64,000 bases of DNA from Pseudomonas sp. F(2018) (GCF_005508865.1 NZ_SCOM01000002.1:310001-374000); one strand, 5' to 3'; numbered from the stretch's first letter, positions 25,463-35,115 are shown. Notes: generated from the letters alone by a model not told the origin. Numbers and translations are program-made.

Positions 25463-27079
25463 TTACAGGCGGGCGACGCCGAAAGTGTTGGTCTTGAGCG
25501 GGCGGAGGCTGGCCTCCGCGCAGATGTCGAGCAGCAGGCCGAGCAGGGCGCGGGTGTCGCGCGGGTCGATCAGGCCGTCGTCCCACAGGCTGGCGGTGCC
25601 GTACAGCGCGGTGGACTGGCTGTCGAGCTTCTGCGCGGTGGCCATTTCCAGCATATCGAGCATCTTCGGATCGGCTGGGTTGCCTGCCTTGAGGTGTTTT
25701 TCCTCGGTGACGATGCGCAGCACCTTGCCGGCCTGTGCACCGCCCATCACGGCGGTCTTGCTGTTGGGCCAGGCGAAGATAAAGCGCGGGTCGAGGCCAC
25801 GACCGCACATGGCGTAGTTGCCGGCGCCGTAGGAGCCGCCGACCACTATGGTCAGCTTCGGCACGGTGGCGTTGGCCACCGCCTGGATCATCTTCGAGCC
25901 GTGCTTGATCACGCCGAGCTGCTCGGACTCGGTGCCGACCATGAAGCCGGTGGTGTTGTGGAAGAACAGGATCGGCGTGTTGCTCTGCTCGCACAGCTGG
26001 ATGAACTGGGCGGCTTTCGCCGCGCCACGCGGGGTGATCGGGCCGTTGTTGCCGATCAGGCCGCAGGGCTGGCCCTCGATCTGCAGATGGCCGCAGACGG
26101 TCTGGCTGTCGAACTCGTTCTTGAAGTCGAGGAACTCGGAGCCGTCGGCGATACGGGCGATGATCTCGCGCACGTCGTAGGGCTTCTTGGCGTCCGCCGG
26201 GACCACGCCGAGCAGCTCTTGGGCCGGGTACAGCGGCTCCTTGTAGGCGCGCTGCGGGCGCACCGGCAGTTGCGCGTTCCACGGCAGTATGCCGACGATC
26301 TCGCGGGCCAGGCGCACGCCATCGGCGTCGCTCTCGGCCAGGTACTCGGCAGTGCCGGCGACCTGGGCGTGCATCTCGGCGCCGCCCAGCTCCTCGTCGG
26401 TAGCGATCTCGCCGGTGGCGGCCTTGAGCAGGGGCGGGCCGGCGAGAAACATCTTGGCCTTGCCGCGCACCACCACCACGTAATCCGAAAGGCCCGGCTG
26501 GTAGGCGCCACCGGCGGTGCTGGAGCCGTGCACCACGGTGATCTGGGGGATGCCGGCCGCGGACAGGCGTGCCTGGTTGGCGAAGGCGCGTGCGCCCTCG
26601 ACGAAGATGTCGGCGGCGTAGGTCAGGTTGGCGCCGCCGCTCTCGGCCAGGGTGACGATGGGCAGCTTGTTCTCGCTGGCCACCTGCTGCAGACGCAGGG
26701 ACTTGCGCAGGCCGGTGGGGGAGATGGTGCCGCCCTTGATCGCGCTGTTGTTGGCGATCACCAGGCAGCGCACGCCGGCCACGTAGCCGATGCCGGCGAT
26801 AATGCCGCCCCCTGCTTGAGTTCCATCCTTGTCGTCGTGCAGCTTGTAGCCGGCCAGGGAGCAGAGTTCGAGGAACGGGCTGCCGGGATCGAGCAGCAGG
26901 TTGAGGCGCTCGCGCGGCAGCAGCTGGCCACGCTTCTCGAACTTGGCCTTGGCTTCGGCAGCCTTGTCCAGCACCTTCTGCTCCACCTCGCGGAAGCTGG
27001 CGATGGCGGCCAACATGGCCTCGCGGTTCTGCGCGAAGCTGTCGCCGTGGACATCGAGTTCGGATTGGATCACCGGCAT
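25463..27079 (-). CDS. atuC: geranyl-CoA carboxylase beta (carboxyltransferase) subunit AtuC
   Basis: 538 residues of the acyl-CoA carboxyltransferase family: LLDPGSPFLELCSLAGY, HGSSTAGGAYQPGLSDY (acyl-CoA site) and GGSYGAGNYAMCGRG (biotin-side oxyanion region). It transfers carboxyl from biotin-AtuF to the gamma-methyl of geranyl-CoA. 538 residues is the usual length of the beta subunit. It starts 4 bp after atuB ends. Confidence 0.93.
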   Translation of the reverse strand: MPVIQSELDVHGDSFAQNREAMLAAIASFREVEQKVLDKAAEAKAKFEKRGQLLPRERLNLLLDPGSPFLELCSLAGYKLHDDKDGTQAGGGIIAGIGYVAGVRCLVIANNSAIKGGTISPTGLRKSLRLQQVASENKLPIVTLAESGGANLTYAADIFVEGARAFANQARLSAAGIPQITVVHGSSTAGGAYQPGLSDYVVVVRGKAKMFLAGPPLLKAATGEIATDEELGGAEMHAQVAGTAEYLAESDADGVRLAREIVGILPWNAQLPVRPQRAYKEPLYPAQELLGVVPADAKKPYDVREIIARIADGSEFLDFKNEFDSQTVCGHLQIEGQPCGLIGNNGPITPRGAAKAAQFIQLCEQSNTPILFFHNTTGFMVGTESEQLGVIKHGSKMIQAVANATVPKLTIVVGGSYGAGNYAMCGRGLDPRFIFAWPNSKTAVMGGAQAGKVLRIVTEEKHLKAGNPADPKMLDMLEMATAQKLDSQSTALYGTASLWDDGLIDPRDTRALLGLLLDICAEASLRPLKTNTFGVARL

Positions 27080-27083
27080 CGCA

Positions 27084-27956
27084 TCACTCTCCCTGGTCTT
27101 TCAGTACATCGGGCACATAGGCGCGATGGAAGCCGTTGTAGGACTCGCTGTTTTTCGCCTTGCCCAGCGTCCAGGCACGGGTGCCCTGGCTCGCCGCGCC
27201 GTCGATGCGGATGGTGTTGCCGCTGATGAAGTTGGCGCCGGGGGAGAGCAGGAAGACGATGGCCGCGGCCACCTCCGACTCGGTGCCGATGCGCTGCAGC
27301 GGCACGTGGTCCTTGAGTGAGCGGATCATGTTCTTCATCGACTCGGGATAGGTATCCATGCCGCTGGAGGCGATCCAGCCCGGCGCCACGGCGTTGACCC
27401 GCACGCCGGCGTGGCCCCACTCGTAGGCGGCGGTCTTGGTGAAGTTCTCCATACCGGCCCGCGCCGCCCCCGAATGGCCCATGCCGGGCATGCCGCCCCA
27501 CATGTCGGCGAGCATGTTGACGATGCTGCCACCGGTCTTGCTCATGCTCTGGCTGAACACTTCACGGGCGATCAGGAAGCCGCCGACCAGATTGGTGCGC
27601 ACCACCGTCTCGAAACCTTTCTGGTTGATCGACACGAGCGGCGCGGGGAACTGGCCGCCGGCGTTGTTGACCAGGTGGTGGATCGGCCCGCGCTCGGCGA
27701 TCACCGCCTTGACCATGGCCTTGACCGCTTCTTCCTCGCGGATATCGCACACGGCAAAGCTGGCGCTGCCGCCGTCCTCGGCGATCTCGCCGGCGGTCTT
27801 TTCCAGCTTCTCCAGCTTGCGCCCGACCAGCACCACATGGGCGCCCAGGTGCGCCAGTTCATGGGCCACGCAGCGACCGATGCCACTGCCGCCGCCGGTG
27901 ACCAGGATGGTCTGGCCGGCGAACAGGCCGGGTTTGAAGACTGAGTCGTATGCCAT
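27084..27956 (-). CDS. atuB: SDR-family oxidoreductase AtuB
   Basis: 290 residues with TGGGSGIG (~21-28), NNAGG and a Rossmann fold. The usual Tyr-x3-Lys is replaced by HSGAARAGMENFTK, which resembles peroxisomal trans-2-enoyl-CoA reductase and 2,4-dienoyl-CoA reductase rather than alcohol dehydrogenases. This suggests it works on CoA thioesters. It lies 14 bp after atuA in the atu operon; AtuB is required for growth on citronellol in P. aeruginosa as I recall, with an unsettled reaction. Confidence 0.88.
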   Translation of the reverse strand: MAYDSVFKPGLFAGQTILVTGGGSGIGRCVAHELAHLGAHVVLVGRKLEKLEKTAGEIAEDGGSASFAVCDIREEEAVKAMVKAVIAERGPIHHLVNNAGGQFPAPLVSINQKGFETVVRTNLVGGFLIAREVFSQSMSKTGGSIVNMLADMWGGMPGMGHSGAARAGMENFTKTAAYEWGHAGVRVNAVAPGWIASSGMDTYPESMKNMIRSLKDHVPLQRIGTESEVAAAIVFLLSPGANFISGNTIRIDGAASQGTRAWTLGKAKNSESYNGFHRAYVPDVLKDQGE

Positions 27957-27970
27957 TGTTATTGTCCTTG

Positions 27971-29758
27971 TTACAGGCTGTCAGCCAGTGCGCGCGGCAC
28001 CGGAATCGGGAATTCCAGCAACTGCTGGGCAAAGGCCTTGCCCTGCGGGTCGATGCGCAGGCTGGCCACGCCGCCGCCGCCCAGGGCGTTCTCCAGCAGG
28101 AAGTTGAGGCTGTGGCTGCCAGGCAGGTACCAGCGCTCGACGCGGCCGATCTGCGGGTCGAGCACATGGCTCATCCAGTCCACCACCGCCTCCTTGCCCA
28201 GCGCCTCGGCGATCCACGGCAGGTACTCGGGCTGGCGCGCCATCACGCCGATATTGCTGTGGTTGCCCTTGTCGCCGGAGCGGGCCACGGCCAGCTTGAT
28301 CAGCGGCACGCTGGCGTCGGCCTCGCCGCTGGGCGCGGGTACGTCCGCCTCGACGGCAATGCTGGCCGGGTCGAAGGCGTCGAGCTGGGGCAGGGTGACC
28401 GCGCTGCGCTCGCCGTTGATTTCCACGGCCAGGGCGCAGGCGCTCTTGTCCACCAGGAAGCTGAACAGGCGAATCACCGGGTACACGGTGGGGCGCCCGC
28501 CGACGATGCCGGTCAGGCCCGGCGCCATGCCGGTGGCCGCCTGGGCGATCTCGCGCGAGAACAGGATCAGCGCCTCCTTCTTCGCATGACGCACGCCGAG
28601 CTTGATCACCACTTCGCGGGTGTCCTGCCTTTGGCCGCGAGGTCCATAGGTGGCCTCGGCGCCGAGCAGCTCGATGTTGACTTCGCGATAGGGCCCCCAG
28701 CCGCGCTCGGCGAAGATTTCCTCGGTCTTTTTGATGATCGCCTGGCTGACCCGCTCGGCCTTGGCTACGGCGTCGATGCCGGCGATCAGGCAGCTGGCGG
28801 TGCAGCGGAAGCCGTCCGGGTGGGTGGCGCTGACCTTGTACTGGTCGGTCGGTGCCAGGCCGCGGGCGCCTTGCAGTTCGACGCGGTTGGCGCCGACCTG
28901 CTTGAGTTCGACCCGGGTGAAGTCGCAGATCACGTCCGGCAGCAGGTAGGCGCGTGGATCGCCGATCTCGTAGAGCATCTGCTCGCCGACCGAGAGCACG
29001 CTGATCAGGCCGCCGGTGCCTTCGGGCTTGGTCACCACGAAGCTGGCATCGTCACGGACTTCGATGACCGGGAAGCCGATATGTTCGTAGTCCGGCACGT
29101 CGCGCCAGTCGGTGAAGTTGCCGCCGGTGCACTGGGCGCCGCATTCGATGATATGGCCGGCCAGCGCCGCTTGCGCGAGCTTGTCGTAGTCGTTCCAGGC
29201 CCAGCCGAATTCATGCACCAGAGCGGCGCTGACCACGGCGCTGTCGACCACACGGCCGGTGATGACGATATCGGCGCCGGCCTGCAGCGCGGCGACTATC
29301 CCTGGCGCGCCCAGGTAGGCGTTGACCGACACGCACATGGGCGGCAGCGCGGCCCCGCTGAACATCTCCACGGTACCGGCCTTGGCCAGCTCGCCGAGCT
29401 TGGGCTGCAGGTTGTCGCCATGCAGCACGGTGATCTTCAGCTGCACGCCGGCCTTGTCGCAGGCGGCGGCCAGGGCGGCGGCGCAGGCGGCCGGGTTGAC
29501 CCCGCCGGCATTGCTGATCACGCGGATTTTCTTCTGTGCGATCTCGCCGAGCAGCGGGGTGAGCACTTCGACGAAGTCGGTGGCGTAGCCTTCGTCCGGC
29601 TTCTTCATGCGTGCGCCGGCCATGATCGACATGGTGATCTCGGCCAGGTAGTCGAATACCAGGTAATCCAGCTCGGTACCGTGCACCAGTTGGGCGGCGG
29701 CGGTGGAGGTGTCACCCCAGAACGCGGAGGCGCAGCCGATGCGGATGGTCTTGCTCAT
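27971..29758 (-). CDS. atuA: AtuA, acyclic terpene utilization protein (DUF1446)
   Basis: 595 residues. The N-terminal DUF1446/AtuA domain begins [20 protein letters not shown] and contains GGVNPAAC and [10 protein letters not shown]; the C-terminal ~110 residues include [18 protein letters not shown], typical of the small AtuA-like domain. It is the first gene of the operon and the marker gene of the pathway; its biochemical role is still unclear. The start codon is 42 bp from the first repressor site. Confidence 0.93.
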   Translation of the reverse strand: MSKTIRIGCASAFWGDTSTAAAQLVHGTELDYLVFDYLAEITMSIMAGARMKKPDEGYATDFVEVLTPLLGEIAQKKIRVISNAGGVNPAACAAALAAACDKAGVQLKITVLHGDNLQPKLGELAKAGTVEMFSGAALPPMCVSVNAYLGAPGIVAALQAGADIVITGRVVDSAVVSAALVHEFGWAWNDYDKLAQAALAGHIIECGAQCTGGNFTDWRDVPDYEHIGFPVIEVRDDASFVVTKPEGTGGLISVLSVGEQMLYEIGDPRAYLLPDVICDFTRVELKQVGANRVELQGARGLAPTDQYKVSATHPDGFRCTASCLIAGIDAVAKAERVSQAIIKKTEEIFAERGWGPYREVNIELLGAEATYGPRGQRQDTREVVIKLGVRHAKKEALILFSREIAQAATGMAPGLTGIVGGRPTVYPVIRLFSFLVDKSACALAVEINGERSAVTLPQLDAFDPASIAVEADVPAPSGEADASVPLIKLAVARSGDKGNHSNIGVMARQPEYLPWIAEALGKEAVVDWMSHVLDPQIGRVERWYLPGSHSLNFLLENALGGGGVASLRIDPQGKAFAQQLLEFPIPVPRALADSL

Positions 29759-29799
29759 GACGAAGCTCTCGCGGCAGCGAAGAAGATGAAACGAACACT

Positions 29800-29859
29800 A
29801 CCAAGCAAGCGCTTGGTTGAAAAGTCTTTTGGCAACTTTTATCCGAGCGCTTGCTTGGT
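29800..29859. promoter_or_regulatory. paired inverted AtuR operator sites in the atuA-atuR gap
   Basis: ACCAAGCAAGCGCT occurs at 29800-29813 and in reverse orientation at 29846-29859, with identical 14-bp cores; the first is part of the palindrome ACCAAGC-AAGC-GCTTGGT. They lie between the divergent atuA and atuR starts, as reported for the inverted repeats bound by AtuR in P. aeruginosa. Binding would repress both promoters until a terpene catabolite is present. Confidence 0.8.
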
Positions 29860-29930
29860 CACCTGCCAGGCCCTAAATTCGCCAGCTTGCGTACAATGCG
29901 CGACGCAGTGAGTTTCCACGTGGGGATGCA

Positions 29931-30560
29931 ATGAGCCTGGACGAACAGAAAGCCCGAAAAGTGATGCAGGAGCTGGTGGCCCGCGCCGAGCTGACCGACC
30001 CGGAAAGCGCCCGCGGCAAGCTGCTGCAGACCGCCGCCCACCTGTTTCGCAGCAAGGGCTACGAGCGCACCACGGTGCGCGATCTGGCGGGGGCCGTGGG
30101 CATCCAGTCCGGCAGCATCTTCCACCACTTCAAGAGCAAGGACGAAATCCTCCGCGCGGTGATGGAGGAAACCATCGTCTACAACACCGCGCTGATGCGT
30201 GCCGCCCTGGCCGAAGCGTCGGATACGCGGGAGCGGGTGCTGGGCCTGATCCGCTGCGAGTTGCAGTCGATCATGGGCGGTACCGGCGAGGCCATGGGCG
30301 TGCTGGTCTACGAATGGCGCTCGCTGTCCGAGGAGAGCCAGGCGTATATCCTCAGCCTGCGCGATACCTACGAGCAGATCTGGCTCGACGTGCTCAGCGA
30401 TGCCCGCGATGCCGGCTACTTCAATGCCGATCCGTTCGTGCTGCGCCGTTTCCTCACCGGTGCGCTGAGCTGGACCACCACCTGGTTCCGCCCGGACGGC
30501 AAGATCACCTTGGACCAGTTGGCCGAAGAAGCGCTGGCCCTGGTCTTCAAGAAAACCTGA
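29931..30560 (+). CDS. atuR: TetR-family repressor AtuR
   Basis: 209 residues. The N-terminal TetR helix-turn-helix is seen in LFRSKGYERTTVRDLAGAVG and SGSIFHHFKSKDEIL (~40-77); the rest is the helical ligand-binding domain. It diverges from atuA across a 172-bp gap with two inverted operator copies, so it controls the atu operon and itself. The ligand in P. aeruginosa is a CoA thioester of the pathway, as I recall. Confidence 0.9.
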   Translation: MSLDEQKARKVMQELVARAELTDPESARGKLLQTAAHLFRSKGYERTTVRDLAGAVGIQSGSIFHHFKSKDEILRAVMEETIVYNTALMRAALAEASDTRERVLGLIRCELQSIMGGTGEAMGVLVYEWRSLSEESQAYILSLRDTYEQIWLDVLSDARDAGYFNADPFVLRRFLTGALSWTTTWFRPDGKITLDQLAEEALALVFKKT

Positions 30561-30655
30561 CTAATAGGCTAAGCTGCTAGCAGCACTGGCTCACGGCCAG
30601 TCGCGGCTACAGGGACGAGCCGGACACCTGGCTTTCACCCTCCGAGGTAACCGCG

Positions 30656-31459
30656 TTGCCCGTGCTTCTCCGCTTGCTGCTGATCACTGTGGTTTTCTGC
30701 GCATTCCCGGCAGGCGCCGAGCAGCGCGTGCGTGTCGGTGCCTACCACTTCCCGCCCTATATCGTGAAACCGGAGAGCGCCGCGCCCGAGGGCCTGGTGC
30801 CCGAGCTGTTGGCCGCGCTGAACGGCGCGCAGAGCGACTACCGCTTCGACCTGGTGCCGACCTCGGTGACCCGTCGCTACCGTGACTTCACCCACGCGCG
30901 CTACGACCTGATCCTGTTCGAGTCGCCGGACTGGGGCTGGCAGGACATTCCCCTGGACAAGCTCGATCTGCAGATCGCCGATGCCGAGGTCTACGTGGCG
31001 CGCAATCAGCACGGCCGCGACCAGCGCTTCTTCGAAAGCCTGGGCGACAAGCGCATGGCCCTGTACAACGGCTATCACTACGGTTTCGCCGGCTACAACG
31101 CCGACCAGGACTACCTGACCCGCCAGTTCAATGCGGTGCTCACCTATTCCCACGACAGCAACCTGCTGATGCTGCTGCATGACCGGGTGGATATCAGCGT
31201 GGTGACTCGTTCCTACCTGCGCATCTACCAGCGCGAGCATCCGCAGGAAAGGCAGCAGCTGCTGGTGTCCGAACGTACCGATCAGGTCTACCACCACCAT
31301 GCCTTGTTGCGCCCCCAGGGGCCTATCGATGCGGCGCGCCTGGAGAGCCTGCTCGGCCAGCTGCAGCGCAGCGGCAAGCTCGGCGAGCTGCTGCAGCGCT
31401 ATCACGTGACGGCGGCGACAGAGGCCGGCAGCGAGCGCGCCGACCCGATGCCACGCTGA
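30656..31459 (+). CDS. periplasmic solute-binding-like protein (SBP family 3)
   Basis: 267 residues with a signal peptide ending about FPAGA (~21). RVGAYHFPPYIV and GLVPELLAAL match the start of family 3 binding proteins. The start is a TTG at 30656 after GAGG. No permease or ATPase gene is adjacent, so it may be an orphan sensor or binding protein. It is paralogous to the next gene (both contain NGYHYGFAG and FNAVLTYSH). Confidence 0.78.
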   Translation: MPVLLRLLLITVVFCAFPAGAEQRVRVGAYHFPPYIVKPESAAPEGLVPELLAALNGAQSDYRFDLVPTSVTRRYRDFTHARYDLILFESPDWGWQDIPLDKLDLQIADAEVYVARNQHGRDQRFFESLGDKRMALYNGYHYGFAGYNADQDYLTRQFNAVLTYSHDSNLLMLLHDRVDISVVTRSYLRIYQREHPQERQQLLVSERTDQVYHHHALLRPQGPIDAARLESLLGQLQRSGKLGELLQRYHVTAATEAGSERADPMPR

Positions 31460-31544
31460 GCCCGCGGGCAGCGGATCTTTCTCCATTTACGCGGTGGAGG
31501 CCCTGGGCTAGTCTTCGCTCAGCTCGGTTGTCTATGAGGTCAAT

Positions 31545-32363
31545 ATGTATCGGCGTCGACAGGGATTGCCTGGCGCTTTGCTGGTGTTGGCAGCGCTGTT
31601 CAGCACAGGCGTCGGTGCGGCGGACGAGGTATTGATCGCCGCAGTACATTTTCCACCCTATGTGATCAAGCCCGAGTCGAATCCGCACAACGGTCTGCTT
31701 GGCGAGCTGGTCGACGCCCTCAATAAAGCGCAGAGCGAACATCGCTTTGCCCTGCGCGCCACCTCGCTCAATCGCCGCTTCGACGACTTCCGTCAGGCGC
31801 GCATCCATGTCGCCATCTTCGAGAACCCGGACTGGAACTGGCAGGGCATTTCCGGCATCCGTATCGACATGGGGCTGGAAGACGCCGAGGTACTGGTGGC
31901 GCGCGCCGAGCCGGGGCGCGACCAGCGCTACTTCGACAAACTGATGGGCAAGCGCATGGCGCTGTTCAACGGCTATCACTATGGTTTCGCCGGCTTCAAC
32001 AACGATCCCAAGTGGCTGGAGCAGAACTTCAACGCGGTGCTCACCTACTCCCACGAGAGCAACCTCAAGCTGGTGCTGCGCGGGCGTGCCGACGTGGCGC
32101 CGATCACCCGCTCCTGGCTCGGGGCACGCATGCGCGAACAGCCGCAGCTGCAGCAGCAGTTGCTGATCTCCGACTGGGAAGATCAGCGCTACCGCCACTA
32201 CGCGATCCTCAGCCCGCAGGCGCCGATCAGCGCCGAGGACTTCCGCACGACCATGCAGCTGCTGCGCGACAACGGCCAGCTGCAGCGCATCTTCGCGCCC
32301 TACGGGATAGACGTCAGGCCGAACGTAGCGGGTAACTCAACAACAGCACATGCGACAGATTGA
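31545..32363 (+). CDS. periplasmic solute-binding-like protein, paralogue of the preceding gene
   Basis: 272 residues, signal peptide ending near GVGAA (~25). IAAVHFPPYVIKPES, NPDWNWQGI, NGYHYGFAGFN and FNAVLTYSHESNL closely match the upstream protein, so the two arose by tandem duplication. The final ~50 bp overlap the end of the convergent protease gene. No transporter partner is visible nearby; the ligand is unknown. Confidence 0.8.
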   Translation: MYRRRQGLPGALLVLAALFSTGVGAADEVLIAAVHFPPYVIKPESNPHNGLLGELVDALNKAQSEHRFALRATSLNRRFDDFRQARIHVAIFENPDWNWQGISGIRIDMGLEDAEVLVARAEPGRDQRYFDKLMGKRMALFNGYHYGFAGFNNDPKWLEQNFNAVLTYSHESNLKLVLRGRADVAPITRSWLGARMREQPQLQQQLLISDWEDQRYRHYAILSPQAPISAEDFRTTMQLLRDNGQLQRIFAPYGIDVRPNVAGNSTTAHATD

Positions 32364-33072
32364 CCGCGGCATGCAGCGCCACGGCCGGCCATAACCGGCC
32401 GCTGCAGTGGAAGACCAGGCCATAACCCAGGCCGGCCAGCACTGCGACCAAGGCGAACAGCGGACTGAACGGCAGGTGCGCGGCGCCGAACAGCAGGGCG
32501 GTGGCGATCAGCCCAGCGACAGTGCCCAGGCGTGCCACCAGCGCCGGTTGCAGCCAGGCGCGAAACAGCAGCTCCTCCGCCAGCACCGCCACTCCTAGGT
32601 TCACCGCTAGCCACAGCCAGAGCTGTTGCGGCCATTTCGGCTGCCAGCCGACCAGCCCTAGCGCCAGTGCAGCCAGCGGTACGGCTAGCAGCGTGATCAG
32701 CCCGGCCAGCGCCGCCAGTCGGCGGTGGATAGTTGGTCGGGACGGCTGGCCCAGCCACCAGGCCAGCAAGGTCAAACCCAGCAGCAGCTTGTCCCAGGAC
32801 AGGCGCAGGGCATAGGGCGGGGCATCGTCGCTGAGCTGGCGCGGTGACCACAGCAGTGTCGGCTGGAAGCCGGGCAGCAGGTGGGCGGCCAGGGCGATGC
32901 CGCCGAGCAATCCGCCACTCCACCACAGCCAGCGTGGCAGCCGTCGTTCGCCAAACAGCACCCAGGCGATAAAGGCGGCGCTCAGCGCCAGGCCCGACGG
33001 CTCGATGAAGCCCAGGGCCAGGCCCATGCCGAGCGCGAGCATGGGCAGGAGCAAACACAGGTGCAGCGGCAT
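32314..33072 (-). CDS. CPBP-family intramembrane metalloprotease
   Basis: 252 residues with about six to eight hydrophobic helices. Motifs EELLFRAWL (glutamates plus Arg), FGAAHLPFS and the late histidine in AVALHAAVN are those of CPBP (Abi) proteases, which include prenyl-protein and bacteriocin-immunity proteases. The start at 33072 (MPLHLCLL) follows AAGGA. The substrate is unknown. Confidence 0.85.
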   Translation of the reverse strand: MPLHLCLLLPMLALGMGLALGFIEPSGLALSAAFIAWVLFGERRLPRWLWWSGGLLGGIALAAHLLPGFQPTLLWSPRQLSDDAPPYALRLSWDKLLLGLTLLAWWLGQPSRPTIHRRLAALAGLITLLAVPLAALALGLVGWQPKWPQQLWLWLAVNLGVAVLAEELLFRAWLQPALVARLGTVAGLIATALLFGAAHLPFSPLFALVAVLAGLGYGLVFHCSGRLWPAVALHAAVNLSHVLLLSYPLRSA

Positions 33073-33094
33073 GCAACGTCCTTGTCGGCAGGAA

Positions 33095-33262
33095 TCAGCG
33101 GTCCTGGGCGTCCTTGGCATCCATTTCCGCGTTGCGTTCGTGAATGCGCTTGAGCTGTTCCTCGGTCAGCGGCAGCTTGCGCGCGCTGTCGCGCAACAGC
33201 AGCAGACTACCCAGAATGGAGCCGAGGGCCAGGATGATGATCAGCCAGGCGTACCAGGGCAT
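33095..33262 (-). CDS. small membrane protein, DUF2897-like
   Basis: 55 residues: MPWYAWLIIILALGSILGSL is one transmembrane helix, followed by a charged tail ending KDAQDR. The ATG follows AAGGAGAAGCTC. Size and layout fit DUF2897. It is 22 bp upstream of the CPBP protease gene and probably cotranscribed. Function unknown. Confidence 0.75.
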   Translation of the reverse strand: MPWYAWLIIILALGSILGSLLLLRDSARKLPLTEEQLKRIHERNAEMDAKDAQDR

Positions 33263-33508
33263 GAGCTTCTCCTTGTGGTTGAAGGCTCCACCATAGCCCC
33301 GGCTGTCACACGGCGGCAACCTGGCGCTGCTTGAATGCAGGGCACGTGCGGCTGCGTTGCGGCCCGGAAAGGTGCATGGCAGAGCCGTCGCTGCGTCTCG
33401 CCAGTTCAGCGCGATCGGCTATGGCGATAGACGAATTCGAACTTTGGCGCGCGAGAGCGACGGGCCTAAGCTCGCCTGGCCTGACTCATTCATGAAGAGG
33501 TAACCACC

Positions 33509-33703
33509 ATGGAAATCATCGTGACCGAGGCCGCCAACCGCGGCTGGATCGTCAAGCTGGGTACGTGCGATGTGCCTTTTCGCTCCCGCGCGGATGCCGG
33601 CCTGTTCGTCGAACGTCTGCAGGAGCGCCTGCACGCGCCGCATGATCTGCCGCTCGCGCAGAGTCATACGCCTGTCACACAAGAGGCGCAGCATCATTCC
33701 TAA
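33509..33703 (+). CDS. small hypothetical protein
   Basis: 64 residues, beginning MEIIVTEAANRGWIVKLG. AGAGGT lies about 7 bases before the ATG and a terminator follows, so it is probably an expressed single gene. No transmembrane segment or cysteine motif is present and I do not recognise the family. Confidence 0.65.
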   Translation: MEIIVTEAANRGWIVKLGTCDVPFRSRADAGLFVERLQERLHAPHDLPLAQSHTPVTQEAQHHS

Positions 33704-33733
33704 TTCAGGTGCTGCTTTCCGACTACTTTCCCC

Positions 33734-33758
33734 GCCGCGATCTCGCGGCTTCTTTTTG
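33734..33758 (+). terminator. rho-independent terminator of the 64-residue gene
   Basis: GCCGCGA-TC-TCGCGGC forms a 7-bp stem, followed by TTCTTTTTG, about 30 bp after the stop codon. Confidence 0.75.
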
Positions 33759-33830
33759 CCTGCGATTTGGCTTATGGAGTTTCTAGAGTAGTTGCTCTAG
33801 ATTCGCCGCAACACACGCAGGAGAAAAACC

Positions 33831-34694
33831 ATGGTCGATGCCGTGCAGTTCGCCGATGGTAAGTTCCATTGCCCGGTCACCCTCTATTGCGCCGATCCCG
33901 CGGCCGCGCACACCCTGGTGGTGCTGCCGGCGCTGGGCGTTACCGCGCGCAAGTACGAGGGCCTGGCCCAGCGCCTGGTGGCGACCGGGTACAACGTGCT
34001 GGTGGCCGACTGGCCGGGGCAGGGCGAAAGCCAGCCGCGGCCCAATCGGCGTTTCGACTACGGCTACCGGCAGCTGGTGGAAGAGTTTCTGCCCAAGCTG
34101 ATCGTCCTAGCCCGGCGCCATTTCCCCCAGGCCGCGCCGGTGCTGCTCGGGCATAGCCTGGGTGGCCACATCGCCACGCTCTACGCCGCGGCCCATCCGG
34201 ACAGCCCGGTGCCGGTGGTGGGCGTGGCCTGCGGCAACATCCACTATCGCCACTGGAGCGGCCTGGGCAAGCTGCTCACGCCCAGCGTGGCGCTGCTGTT
34301 CGGCCTGATCGTCAATGTGCTCGGCTATCTGCCGGGGCGGCGCCTGGGCTTCGGCGGTCACGAGGCGCGCTCGCTGATGCAGGACTGGGGCTGGGTGGCC
34401 TTCAGTGGCCACTATCGCCACCTGGGCCTGCCGCTGGCGCCGGCGCCGCGCAGCCGGGTGGCATCGCTGTATATCCAGATGGAGGGCGACCAGTTCGCCC
34501 CGCCGGCCTCCACCCTGGGCCTGGCCGAGCTGATCCAGGCACAGCCGCATATCGAGCAGCTGGCGTCGCCGCGCCCGCCGCAAGAGAACCCGCACAGCGC
34601 CTGGCTGAAGGCGCCGCAGAGTGTGGTCGACTGTGTCGACGGCTGGCTGCGGCGCTTGCAGGGCTTCAGTGCGGAATCAGCAGAAGCAGGGTAA
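33831..34694 (+). CDS. alpha/beta-hydrolase family protein
   Basis: 287 residues. LPALGVTARKYEGLAQRL forms the oxyanion side, VADWPGQGES follows, and GHSLGGH (~105-111) carries the nucleophile Ser of a serine hydrolase. MEGDQFAPP near 222 may hold the acid. No signal peptide, so cytoplasmic. It resembles predicted hydrolases annotated as alpha/beta fold of unknown substrate. Its 3' end overlaps the convergent MAPEG gene by 29 bp. Confidence 0.82.
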   Translation: MVDAVQFADGKFHCPVTLYCADPAAAHTLVVLPALGVTARKYEGLAQRLVATGYNVLVADWPGQGESQPRPNRRFDYGYRQLVEEFLPKLIVLARRHFPQAAPVLLGHSLGGHIATLYAAAHPDSPVPVVGVACGNIHYRHWSGLGKLLTPSVALLFGLIVNVLGYLPGRRLGFGGHEARSLMQDWGWVAFSGHYRHLGLPLAPAPRSRVASLYIQMEGDQFAPPASTLGLAELIQAQPHIEQLASPRPPQENPHSAWLKAPQSVVDCVDGWLRRLQGFSAESAEAG

Positions 34695-35040
34695 CGGCCA
34701 GTAGCACCAGCATGGTCAGCGCGTGGCTGGCCTGGCGTAACAGCAGGATGCGGGTGAACAGACCGGTGCAGTACAGCAGGCGCAGCATGATGAAGGCGAA
34801 GCCGAGGGCGGCGGTCAGCGGCCCGCCGATCTGCCCGGTCGCCTCGCCCAGGTAGAGCAGAACGATGAACAGCACCGACTGCTCCAGGCTGTTGCCGTGG
34901 GCGCGCACGGCCTTGATCAGGTCGGGCTTGCCGCCGTCGCCGAAGGCCACCTGATGGCGCATGCGCAGGCGCGAGATATTGAGCGACAGGCCGATCAGCA
35001 GCAGTGCCAGGATGGCGGCGATATAGACGCTGTAGAGCAT
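34666..35040 (-). CDS. MAPEG-family membrane protein
   Basis: 124 residues with four hydrophobic helices. RAHGNSLEQSVLFIVLLYL matches the conserved glutathione-contacting loop and helix of MAPEG proteins (microsomal GST/eicosanoid enzymes). Bacterial members are often of unknown substrate. It is convergent with the hydrolase gene. Confidence 0.85.
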   Translation of the reverse strand: MLYSVYIAAILALLLIGLSLNISRLRMRHQVAFGDGGKPDLIKAVRAHGNSLEQSVLFIVLLYLGEATGQIGGPLTAALGFAFIMLRLLYCTGLFTRILLLRQASHALTMLVLLAVTLLLLIPH

Positions 35041-35115
35041 GGTGGTTCCCCTTGTTGTCGTTGTACCGCCAGCCTAGGCCCTGCCGCACCGCTGGAGAAG
35101 GGGTAGAAACGACAA

